Positions 55,072 through 64,000 of a stretch of DNA of 64,000 nucleotides are shown here, piece by piece. The stretch covers positions 4,568,063-4,632,062 of the forward strand of contig CM041298.1 of assembly GCA_023052935.1 (NCBI GenBank). Direction: 5' to 3'. Source of the DNA: Piezodorus guildinii (Eukaryota > Arthropoda > Insecta > Hemiptera > Pentatomidae). The translations under genes and the position numbers were made by a program. Below the pieces are notes generated by a model. That model ran no database searches. It was not told the DNA's origin and saw nothing but the letters and a program-made list of their open reading frames with translations. Position 1 is the first letter of the stretch. Each line of letters begins with the position of its first letter.

Positions 55072-55808
55072 AATCTGGTGCGGGCAACACACAACTTTCA
55101 CTTACCTCCGTTTTTAGAATCGATTAAGGAATTTTCAAATACAGTAAGAGATAAAAATGAGTGAAACCATTAAAGAATTAGATAATATTTTTTCTAAAAT
55201 CTTTAGCTTTCCAACGGTATATTATACATGTATATTACTTTTCTTAAGTTAAAAAACAAAAAATTGCATTAAAAAAATATTTTTTCTTTTTTATCCTTTA
55301 GTTTGGTATCGAATTCATTCAATTTATATATTTACCTGTTTTTCATCAGCGGTAACAAGACAATATAGTTACTTTTATAGAATCAACAAAATTAAAGGTA
55401 CTTTAGAGAAATAAAATTTAAAATATCGGCATTTAAGCTCTGTCAGACCATTTTAATCCGAATGAAACCTACATGATATTAAAGCCCATTCAATTTTACA
55501 TCGATATAGCGAGTTTAAACAAAATCGTTGAAACCATTTTCGAGAAAATCGAAAAAAGGTGCAAAATGCATGATATAAAGTGGCTCTTCTGGTAAGCTCA
55601 TTTTGATGAAAACGATTTTGAAACGTCTTGGACGTATAGTTGTCTTAATTATGAACTTTCAGTTTCATAGGACTTATAGTTTCCGCCCGGGAGTTACCAC
55701 ACAGACCTTTTTGCTGGACTTGGTTATTTAGACTCAGAGGACCCTAAAATGTGTATTTCCGTTTAAAACTAGAATTCGAAAATTTTCATGATCGCAATAC
55801 TTTCCCTT
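55072..55808 (-). mobile_element. Helentron/DINE-1-like element, copy 7, truncated
   Basis: Starts aaaaatctggtgcgggcaac and runs to cgcaatactttccctt, where jockey-like coding sequence takes over. The palindromic terminus is lost. Confidence 0.78.
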
Positions 55809-55937
55809 TGATTGATAAAGCGAAAAAAACATTATATAAAATGCTTCCTTACTTCAACAGAAAATTCCTTTTGAGTCCTCAAAACAAATTAATAATATTT
55901 AAATCAGTTATCCGCCCGTTAATCACATACGCCGCAC
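55809..55937 (+). pseudogene. Jockey-like RT scrap
   Basis: The frame reads LIDKAKKTLYKMLPYFNRKF and LLSPQNKLIIFKSVIRPLIT, the post-RT region of jockey-clade elements (nKL.lyk.iiRPi.tY). It is cut on both sides. Confidence 0.65.
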
Positions 55938-56055
55938 AGTGGGCCAAATCACCAATTTAGATGGACAAAACACAAGTCAAAAGTTTGGAATTTTTTTAGT
56001 CTTCACCTTTTTATAATTATTCGTAAGACGCTTAATACTAATATTTCCCGCCGTA
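55938..56055. repeat. Family-F MITE, one end
   Basis: cagtgggccaaatcaccaat and agtcaaaagtttggaatttt match 60742-60815. aagacgcttaatactaatat matches the interior. Confidence 0.65.
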
Positions 56056-56567
56056 ACCACTTTTCTCCTTTAGTTGTATATCAAATTCGCCCATCTTTCA
56101 TATTAACCCGTTATTTATCAAAGCTAATACGATGATGTACCAATTTTTTTTAAATCTACAAAATTAGGGGAAGAAAATTTAAAATATCGGCATTTAAGGC
56201 CTGCCGTACTATTTCAATCAGAATGAAACCTAAATGATATTAAAGCTCATCAAATTTTATTTCGATATAGGGAGTTTAATCAAAATCGTTAGAGCCGTTT
56301 TTAAAAAATCGTAAAAAGGTGCAAAATGCATGGTATAAAGTGGCTTTTCTGGTAAGCTCATTTTGGTGAAAAAGATTTTGTAACGTCTCGAGCGTATAGT
56401 TGTCTTAAATATGAAATTTCAGTTTCATAGAACTTTTCGTTTCCGCCCTTGGTTATTTGGACTTAGGGGACCCTAAAATGCGTATTTCCATTGAAAACTG
56501 GAATTCGAAAATTTTCCCGATCGCAATACTTTCCCTTACTATATATATAGTAAGTGAAAGTAAAAAC
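56056..56567 (-). mobile_element. Helentron/DINE-1-like element, copy 8, palindromic half
   Basis: It enters at tctcctttagttgtatatca and ends ttactatatatatagtaagt with gaaagtaaa. The TCTGGTG end is missing. Confidence 0.72.
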
Positions 56568-56835
56568 ATCGGAATAACGCAGTAGCCTAGTGTAACTTAA
56601 TAGTTATCTAATTAGAAATAGTAACCTGATACAGTTCTCAATTTTATGGGAGTTTCCAGAAGATAATATACGGTTCATAGTGTATACTTACAAACTTGAA
56701 GCGATTTCTTGATAAACTTGTCGGAAGAACGAATCGGGAATACCCCTTTCTTTGGAATCTCAACAAATCGGTGGACAAACCGTCAAGCCTACCTGATGAC
56801 TAAAAACCTTATATCAATGTGTGGAATAAGAATAA

Positions 56836-57066
56836 GATTCTGTAACATCTCGAGCGTATAGTAGTTTTAAATGTGAAATTTCATTTTTTTTAGGACTTTT
56901 TGTTTTTGCCCGGTAGTTACCACACACACACATACCTTTTTGCGGGACTTGGTTATTTAGACTCAGGGGACCCTAAAAGGTGTATTTGAAAACAAGAATT
57001 CGAACATTTTCATGTTCGCAATACTTTCCCTTACTATATATTTCATATATAGGTAAGTGAAAGTAA
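56836..57066 (-). repeat. Helentron/DINE-1-like element, terminal fragment
   Basis: cgagcgtatagtagttttaa, cacacacacacatacc, gcgggacttggttatttaga and the end tataggtaagtgaaagtaa. Confidence 0.68.
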
Positions 57067-57828
57067 TAATTAAAAAAGTCCTTGAAATATGAATAACGGG
57101 CATATCCTTTGGAATAATAAAATTAGTTCTTTTCTTAAGGTAGATATTCGAGCTGAATAACTTCTTCCATAAAGACTTAATTTTTTTATTACAACAACAT
57201 GACGTTTCGGGATCTTCTCCCATCTTTAGAAGTCTGGTTATATATTTTAGAACTCCCAGCATTTTCACTAATACACAAATTAACTAGGAAAATTAGTTAA
57301 AATGTAGTCAATATGTGAAAGCATCAGATCCCAAAGGCAAATCCTCACAACTGTCCTGTAGTTTTTTTCGTTCTTTCCTATATATATATAAATATTAGAT
57401 GTATTTCCATAGCCTGCTTTAACAAAGCAGAGGAAGCCAAGATCCTAATGAACAAACGGTAACATTCTATTCTATTAGAAGACTTTCCCAAATTTGTGGA
57501 ACTGATAATTTTCCAAACCAGCTCAGCGGAAAATAGAGAGAGATATGAAACTATATAGAATGGATTTGGTGCATGACAGCAAACAATACAATACCGAATG
57601 ATAAGCTTTAAACTTTTCTTTTATAAAATCTTTTTCAACTCAAATTATTAATGAAACCAAAACATTACTATTTATCATAGAAAGCACAATCGGTTATCAG
57701 TCGAAAAGTTTTTCTTAATACGAGGCATCATGAGGTCTAAATATACCATAAATGTTGGACGAATTTGATAAGCAACTGAAAGACGAAAGAGCAAAAGTAT
57801 TTATTTTTTTAAATTGTTGCTTTCAGAA
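57067..57828. repeat. Penelope-like motif and AT-rich sequence
   Basis: At 57185-57290 the - strand has the motif ctaaagatgggagaagatcc followed by cgaaacgtcatg, a variant of the hairpin motif with a frame VKMLGVLKYITRLLKMGEDP. The rest (57300-57828) shows nothing. Confidence 0.55.
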
Positions 57829-58110
57829 AAATCTGGTGCGGGCAACACACGACTTTCACTTACGTCCGTTTTTAGAATCAATTAAAGAGTTTTCAAATAC
57901 AGTTAGAGATAAAAATGAGTGAAACTATTAAAGAATTAATTAAATTGAATTTCTATAGAAACATGTCTTTTATTAAAAAATCTATTATATTATTATCTAA
58001 AATAATCAGTTAGTTTTATCGGCTTTTATCACTCTCTACTAACTTTTAAAAGCTTGTGTATGAGATGTGTATGTATATTACTGTTCTTATGTTCAAAAAC
58101 AAAATAATAA
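57829..58110 (-). repeat. Helentron/DINE-1-like element, copy 9, TCTGGTG half
   Basis: aaaaatctggtgcgggcaac with cgactttcacttacgtcc, then agaattaattaaattgaatt and atcactctctactaactttt. It ends near 58110. Confidence 0.74.
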
Positions 58111-58149
58111 AAATAATTTTTTTTTTTAAATTAATTAACAACTTAACCT

Positions 58150-58370
58150 GCCCTATTGAATTACGGTGTTGTATTACATGCGGGACTCAGTAATTGGACA
58201 AAGTTTTCATGTCCTGGCGATCGGACAAACGAAGTGAAGTGTGTCGATATCCCTTCTGAGAACGATGGAGCGGGCAATAATCCGCTTTTCGCAGCCTGGG
58301 TTATGATGTTACATCGGGACAGATTCCAGATAACTCGATGTAATCGTTCAGGGCTAGTAATTGTTTAAAC
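58150..58370 (+). other. Unassigned 70-codon frame in a GC-richer island
   Basis: From ATG 58156 to a TAA at 58366-58368, encoding MNYGVVLHAGLSNWTKFSCP, then ENDGAGNNPLFAAWVMMLHR. It lies between two Helentron-like copies and is GC-richer than its surroundings. I recognise no domain. It could be a transduced exon fragment or part of an unknown element. Confidence 0.35.
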
Positions 58371-58455
58371 CCATTTCCTGTTCTGCTCGACATGTAACTT
58401 ATTATTTGAGTAATACATGTTACCACAACAACCCTCATACTTCCAATTCTACTGC

Positions 58456-59310
58456 AAAAATCTGGTGCCGGCAACACACGACTTTCACTTAACTCCGTTT
58501 TTAGAATCAATTAAAGAATTTTCAAATACAGTTAGAGATAAAAATGAGTGAAACCATTAAAGAATTAATGAAATGAAATATCGATAGAAACATGTCTTTT
58601 ATTAAAAAATCTATTATATTATTATCTAAAATAATCACTTAGTTTTATCGGCTTTTCATCACTCTCTATTAACTTTTAAAAGCTTGTGTATGAGATAATA
58701 TTTTTTCTAAAATCTCAAGCTTTCCAACGGTATATCATACATGTATATTATTGAAAATAAGCAAAAGCAAAAAATTGTATTAAAAAAATGTTCTTTTCCT
58801 TTAGTTGGGTATCGAATTCATTCAATTTACATATTTAGCTGTTTTTCATCAGTGGTAACAAGATAATATAGTCATTTTTATAGAATCTACAAAATTAGAG
58901 ATACTTTAGCGTAAGAAAATTTAAAATATCGGCATTTAAGCACTGTCAAACCATTTTAATCCGAATGAAACCTAAATTATATTAAATTTTACATCGATAT
59001 AGTAAGTTTAAACAAGATCGTCGGAACCGTTTTCGAGAAAATCGAAAAAAGGTGCAATGCAAAATGCAAAAAATAGGCTCTTCTGGTAAGCCGATTTTGA
59101 TTAAAAAGATTAACGTGTCGGCCGTATAGTTGTGCTAATTATGAAATTTCAGTTTCATGGAACTTACAGTTTCCGCCCGGGAGTTAACACACACACACAC
59201 AGACCTTTTTGCAGGACTTGGTTATTTGGACTCAGGAGACCCTAAAATGTGTATTTCTGTTGAAAACTGGAATTCGAAAATCTTCACGATCGCAATACTT
59301 TCCCTTACAT
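58456..59310 (-). mobile_element. Helentron/DINE-1-like element, copy 10
   Basis: Starts caaaaatctggtgccggcaa with cgactttcacttaactcc and ends cgatcgcaatactttccctt plus acattatatata, where the terminal palindrome has expanded into a (TA)n array (59311-59365). Confidence 0.8.
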
Positions 59311-59314
59311 TATA

Positions 59315-59352
<38 letters not shown>

Positions 59353-59365
59353 AATATATATATAT
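59311..59365. repeat. (TA)n microsatellite at a repeat terminus
   Basis: About 25 TA units with interruptions, exactly where copy 10 should carry its ttactatatatagtaag palindrome. Confidence 0.85.
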
Positions 59366-59384
59366 AAATTAACAATAACAAAAT

Positions 59385-59740
59385 CTATAACATTATTATC
59401 TAAAATAATCGGTTAGTTTCGTTGGCTTTTCATAATTTTTTAATAACTTTTATAAGCTTGTGTACTAGATAATATTTTTTCTAAAATCATTAGCTTTCCA
59501 ACGGTATATTATACATGTATATTATTGAACACAAGCAAAAGCAAAAAATTGTATTAAAAAAATATTTTTTTAGTTTTATCCGTTAGTTTCTCGGGAGCTT
59601 GGGCTTGAATGGTGAACATTGGACGAGTCTGTGTGGGCGGAATTTGGTGGTATCGGCATCGAACCTTCGGGTTCGCTAAGCCTATTATTATTATTATTAT
59701 CCTTTAGTTGGGAATCGGATATAGGTAAGTGAAAGTAAAA
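59385..59740 (-). repeat. Helentron/DINE-1-like fragment split by an RTE-2 3' end
   Basis: gtgtactagataatattttt and agctttccaacggtatatta at the left; atcggatataggtaagtgaa with agtaaa at the right. The break at 59589-59699 is the RTE-2 tail. Confidence 0.7.
59589..59699 (+). mobile_element. Very short RTE-2 3' end insertion
   Basis: tcgggagcttgggcttgaat, gggcggaatttggtggtatc, gaaccttcgggttcgc and (att)n are the last 110 bp of the 45751-46316 element. Flanks tccgttagtt and tcctttagtt fit a TSD with one mismatch. Confidence 0.85.
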
Positions 59741-60001
59741 ACGCTGCAAATTATTACACTATGGTTTAATATTTACAAATAACTATGTTAGAGTTTAACT
59801 GTATATATAGGTGTTTACAGCCAATTTACTAATATGAAAAATAATAAATAAAACAAAGAAAAATTGTCAAGCACCACTGCTAATTTCAAACCGACAAATC
59901 TTTGCAATTTTTAAACAGATTTCAATGATTTTTTTGGTATTTATATATTTTTTTATTGGTATTTATTTACATATCTTAAAAAATAAATCAGTTAAGGGCA
60001 T

Positions 60002-60566
60002 ATATCTGTGGCGATCGTGAATAAGTGGTTAAGTCAAAATCTTTCATTTAACAGGTGAGCGACTTAAACTTTACGTAATGATGGAGTTTTTGTTGACCGT
60101 TGAGAAATTAGATGAGGAAGATGGTTGGGGGTGCGGTCATAAAATAGAAACACACATTTAAAACAAGTGCTATTTTAATTATGTGTCGACGTTTCGGCCT
60201 GCAATGTGGGCCTTCATCAGGTTTTACTCTGCGACGGTGTCTAAAGAAGTCACTTCTTTAGAAAGACTTCTTTAGACAACGTTTCAGAGTCAACCCTGAT
60301 GAAGGCCCACATTGTAGGCCGAAACGTCGGCACATAATTAAAATATCACTTGTTTTAAATGTGTGTTTTTATTTTATGACAGCACGCCCAACCATCTACC
60401 TCATCTAAACTTTACGTAATATCCAAAATAGAGTTATAACATACAACTTCCTTTACACATTTCTTTAACCAATTTAAGTGGGAGACGGTCTGAGGGAGCG
60501 ATTCGTGAAGTTAACTCATTTTTGATATAACTCGAGTTATCCAGTTTTTCACGACCCCACAGATAT
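60002..60566. mobile_element. Family-C MITE, copy 2, with nested palindromic insertion
   Basis: The same TIRs as 23437-23681 (atatctgtggcgatcgtga, ccccacagatat) and the same interior. It is broken at aaactttacgtaat, which is duplicated at 60066-60079 and 60407-60420. Confidence 0.88.
60080..60406. mobile_element. Palindromic Penelope-like insertion with 14-bp TSD
   Basis: Outer arms 60110-60221 and 60295-60406 (112 bp each) and inner arms 60226-60250 and 60266-60290 are inverted, with a 15-nt loop at 60251-60265. Each outer arm holds a cctgatgaaggcccacat motif and a gccgaaacgtc motif. The TSD aaactttacgtaat is perfect. A 30-bp non-palindromic piece (60080-60109) precedes the palindrome. Confidence 0.92.
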
Positions 60567-60741
60567 ATGAATATAGGTGAAATTTCAATTTATTATCTGT
60601 TTATTAAATTTTTATTAATTATAGTAGTATAATTAATATCAACGTCTAGGTGTTAGGATTATCGTTGTATGAGTTAGTATTTTTGTGACGAGTTTCAGAA
60701 AAATTGGTCCAGTACTTTCGAAGAAATGCCGGGGACGACGC

Positions 60742-61004
60742 ACACAGGGCAAAATCACCAATTTAGGTGGACAAAAGTCAAGTCAAAAGTTTGGTATTTT
60801 CCAGTGCTTCACCTTTTTATTATTAGTTGGCAAGACCCTTAATACTAATATTTCCCTCCATAATATGTTTACGAATAAATAGTAAATGAGTGAATCATTC
60901 CTGTTCACACAACCGCCTAATAACCGGGAGTGGGTACAAGGTGAAGCACTGGAAAATTCTAAACTTTTGTCCAGCTAAATTGGTGATTTTGCCCACTGTG
61001 CGGC
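60742..61004. mobile_element. Family-F MITE, about 260 bp, TIRs of about 60 bp
   Basis: gggcaaaatcaccaatttag at the left is the complement of the right end (ctaaattggtgattttgccc). ttccagtgcttcacctt and aaggtgaagcactggaa pair as well. A one-end copy is at 55938. Confidence 0.85.
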
Positions 61005-61379
61005 AGTGTACATGTCCCATAGGCCATGGACGTTCTCCCTACCATAACTAGGACCAGTGTATCCGACAGACCCGCAGTACCCGATCGCCCCAATACTATT
61101 ATACTACCCTCCACATTGAACCAAGAAGGAGGTAGAAGTGATGACCTTCAAGAGCTGACCTCACTCCACATTCCCTCAAGAACGCTAACAAGCAAACGAT
61201 TCACAAAAAGGTTGGGGCTAATGCAAGAGGCAGGAATCCACTCACGCTAATTGTTAGGGCGCATTTAGGAGCAACGCTTGGCTCGAATCTGCGGAGCGCG
61301 AAAACCTTTAAGATAACAACACTCTCTTTTGTAAAAGTCTTCAACTGCTAACAATTCTAATACTATGCCCTCGCCTTGG
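61005..61379. other. Unassigned, short frame only
   Basis: A 74-codon frame at 61026-61250 has mixed composition and no recognised domain. I cannot decide whether it is element-derived. Confidence 0.3.
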
Positions 61380-62395
61380 AGGATCACCTATAGCATAGTG
61401 GTTAGCATAACAGCCTTCTATGCGTTTAAACCCGCAGATGGTCATAGGAATTTTTTTATTTTTTATTTGACAACAAGTAATATACAAATGCCTTTAGGCA
61501 TTTATTGTAAAATTGATGACCATTACGAAAAACCTCCTACAGGATTCTTCTGAATTCGTGAGCGAAGAAACTTTCCAGTGAAGGCACTCCTTGGCGTAGA
61601 AGATCTGCTAAAGAAGTAGGTCTCTGCTCCAGAGGCGTTTCAGTCTCCTTGGTGGGTTTTGTGGTAGTGTATCAGTCAGTAATGTTTGTACCAGTAGGTT
61701 TGGATGTCCAGCGAGTGAGTCGTGAAAATGTTTGTAATATTTTTTAATGATATCCGTTACGATTGGTATGTTGAGGTCTTTGTGTAATGATTTGTTGGTT
61801 ACCTAAAAGGGACAGTGAGTGATGAAGCGGAGGAATTTAGATTGAAAGATTTGAATTGTCTGCAAGTGTGATTTTTTGCATGAGCCCCACACCTCAGTAC
61901 CGTACGTCCCTATAGGTTTAAGTAACATGTTGTATATGATGATTTTGTTGCTTAGTGATAATTTTTATGGTGAAGAAGTCGTCTAAGTATTGATAGTCGA
62001 TGATTCAGACTTTTTTTTGTGGTAGTTAAGTGTGATTTCCATGTCAGGCGTCTATCCATTGTAAGTCCCAAGTATTTCTGTTTGTTTAAGTAACTGAACA
62101 TTGTAAAGTGTTAGTGGAGGACAATCAGAATGCCTGAATGCGTGAATGTTACATGACTTGATATCTGTATGTTTATTTTAATACGCCATTTTCAAGTCAT
62201 TAAGGATTTTTTGATGGGAGGATAAAAGCCTTAATTATGTCGTCCTTCGGAGGAGACGTACAAAGGTGGTCCCGAGCCTGTGCGATGTCAGGTACTCGTT
62301 AAACATCCCTATCCTAATTAAAAAATTTAGGTCTCCCACTGTAGCATCGTCCGATTAGCTATAGTAGCATAAAGTGGCGTTAAATAAATAAACTT
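61380..62395 (+). mobile_element. SINE1 copy split by a jockey-like LINE
   Basis: The head 61380-61450 (gatcacctatagcatagtgg, cataacagccttctatgc) and body 62197-62395 (gtcgtccttcggaggagacg, gatgtcaggtactcgttaaa, tail aaataaataaac) flank the LINE. Confidence 0.85.
61455..62195 (-). pseudogene. Jockey-like LINE family 3, 3' end
   Basis: With frame breaks the - strand reads LLKPIGTYGTEVWGSCKKSH, LQTIQIFQSKFLRFITHCPF, NKSLHKDLNIPIV, and [16 protein letters not shown]. It resembles jockey-1 and -2 but is distinct. The flanks gtcataggaa and gtcattaagga suggest a diverged TSD within the SINE. Confidence 0.78.
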
Positions 62396-62744
62396 GTCAC
62401 CAGAACCTTCTATTTTGTAGCTATACAATATTTTTTAAATTTTTTTGCTTTGGTTTACAAAGGTTCATTTATTGAAATTAATAAACCAAAAATCATGTAA
62501 CGGTCTTTGCTGAACGACATGCCTCCTCCGATAAGATAATAACATTAGCTCATGGAAGAGTAAGCTGATACGATACCTTTCTCAGAGCCAGTAAGATATC
62601 TCCTCATGTTTCAGACCATCTCCAAACCTACCTGCAACCAAAACAAAAGTGTCATATTTCTCAATATCAAAGAATTAATCCAAATTCAAAATAATTATTT
62701 ATTACAAATAGATAATGAATCTATCTAATGTTTGTTTTTACCCC
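62396..62744. other. No feature recognised
   Basis: AT-rich, with no termini or coding signal. Confidence 0.45.
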
Positions 62745-62890
62745 CAATTACCTATAAATGAAATATATGTAGTAGGGAAAAGTATTAATATGGTGAAAAT
62801 TTTCGAATTCGAGTTTTCACCAAAAATAAATGGTTTAGGGTCTCCTGAATCATAATTACCAATTCCCGCAACAAAAAAAATTGTGTGTGT
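62745..62890 (+). repeat. Helentron/DINE-1-like fragment
   Basis: aaatatatgtagtagggaaa, gtgaaaattttcgaattcga and ggtttagggtctcctgaatc are diverged forms of the palindromic half. Confidence 0.62.
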
Positions 62891-62937
62891 AAATATTTAC
62901 AGTCCATTGGAAATTTCGCATTTATTATTAATTTTTA

Positions 62938-63880
62938 GTTTCACTTACTATTGTATGATGTATAAAGTAGGGAAACATAAAGGGTAGAGTAATCGTAAAA
63001 AAATTAGAATTTGAGGTTTTAACTGCTATGTTTTTGAACGGCTGCTTTTCTAAGGCAGCGGTAGCTTCAAAAACTAGCTTACTTACTATATTTAGTCAAT
63101 ATATAAACTATATTTAATGATACCATGGATCTTCTTTCCAAAGGTATCGTGTTTACCAATCCAATAGGATGAGAGATTAAAGTAAACAAGATTCAATTAA
63201 TACATTATATAATTATTAATTTACACATATCATTATATTAACACATTGCCTAAAACTCTGATTGAGAATACTGAGGGACATTTTCACTACTACCTTTGCC
63301 ATACAATATTAAAATTACGAGACACCTTTAACACACTGTCGGCTGGCGAAGGTGGAATCATCTTAAGACGTCCATTCTCTGCTTCATCCTCCAGCTGCTC
63401 TCAGAACCCGACGGCCACCTCCTCTTCTTGTAGATGGAACCCGACTCACTCTTCTTGAAGATAAAACTTGACTCACTCTCCGGTACTTCTCTCTCATTCT
63501 CGTCACCTCGGGTGGGCCGAGATGGGAAGTGCCCCGGTTGGCGGTATAGCCTTTGTGCTATTATTCTTATCTTTTGATCCATCTTAATATTCTTGTTGGC
63601 CGCCGCTGGGGGGAAACTACCAGAGGTTTCTGGTACCGCGGGGGGCCATACCGATGGGAAATCTAGGGGGCTAGGTAAACACCTTTTGATGTTTTGCCAA
63701 CAAAGGTTCGTTATCATTAATTGTTTAATATTAAAATTATTTAATTATGAACTCCTCTCAGTATCCTCAATACATTACATAACCAAAACAACTTTTTTTT
63801 ATTTCAGGTTCTCTTGACTCCAAAATACTACGGCCTTTAAAATAGTCCATGTTTAAAAACGATAAGTTGTATTAAACTAG
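62938..63880 (+). repeat. Helentron/DINE-1-like fragment split by the solo LTR
   Basis: The left part 62938-63023 (tagtttcacttactattgta, agtagggaaac, gaatttgaggttttaac) and right part 63784-63880 (aggttctcttgactccaaaa) surround the LTR with TSD taac. Confidence 0.6.
63024..63779 (-). repeat. Solo LTR copy B, 756 bp
   Basis: In reverse it runs from TGTAATGTATTGAGGATACT (at 63779) to ...CGTTCAAAAACATAGCA (63024), matching copy A end to end with insertions and deletions. The 4-bp duplication taac is at 63020-63023 and 63780-63783. Confidence 0.84.
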
Positions 63881-63944
63881 AATGTCATATTTTAGAAGGG
63901 TGAGTTAGTATTGGTGAAAAACGGAATTCGTAATATGGATGTAT

Positions 63945-63945
63945 A

Positions 63946-63976
<31 letters not shown>

Positions 63977-64000
63977 AGTGTGTGTGTGTGTGTGTGTGGA
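63945..64000. repeat. (TA)n/(GT)n compound microsatellite
   Basis: tatatata blocks followed by agtgtgtgtgtgtgtgtg run to the window end. Confidence 0.9.

Noticed and set aside
61026..61250. 74-codon frame
   Set aside because: No domain, and it sits between mobile elements; not supported as a gene.

Overview
Eukaryotic nuclear DNA, AT-rich and crowded with transposable elements. It is most likely from an insect with a large repeat-rich genome; a hemipteran is my guess, from the RTE-, jockey-, mariner- and Penelope-like families and the tRNA-derived SINEs. Coding exons are short, GC-richer than their surroundings and split by introns of up to about 6 kb. No rRNA gene, true tRNA gene, CRISPR array or bacterial feature was found.

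Two host genes are supported, both partial and convergent. (1) The 3' part of a calpain-family gene on the + strand: eight exons between 1526 and 17165 with consistent phases and canonical splice sites, coding about 306 residues of the C2-like domain III and the penta-EF-hand domain, with the C-terminal stop. The protease exons lie upstream of the window. Most EF-hand loops are degenerate. (2) The 3' part of an unidentified PH-domain gene on the - strand: four phase-compatible exons between 35325 and 23267, coding the PH domain and a Ser-rich tail with the stop. About 6 kb of AT-rich intergenic DNA separates the two 3' ends.

Layout: 1-17.2 kb, calpain exons with introns full of mobile elements (MITE with SINE, RTE inside mariner, gypsy pol remnant, jockey with SINE, solo LTR inside a Penelope-like tail, and a duplicated piece of the gene itself). 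17.2-23.3 kb, intergenic. 23.3-35.3 kb, PH gene, with a jockey element nested in a Penelope-like element that keeps a GIY-YIG domain. 35.3-64 kb, no host exon recognised; this part is layered insertions: a second jockey copy, a foldback mariner inside a SINE, a 3-kb long-TIR element, a mariner between 309-bp direct repeats, a run of same-orientation copies of one Helentron/DINE-1-like family (48-60 kb), a palindromic insertion with a 14-bp target duplication, and a second solo LTR.

Several insertions have readable target-site duplications, so their relative ages can be ordered. The least explained items are the short-terminus repeat family (at least 14 copies or fragments), a recurring CTGATGA-hairpin-CGAAACGT motif at Penelope-like 3' ends, the 227-bp calpain exon/intron copy pasted into another intron, and the palindromic insertion at 60 kb.
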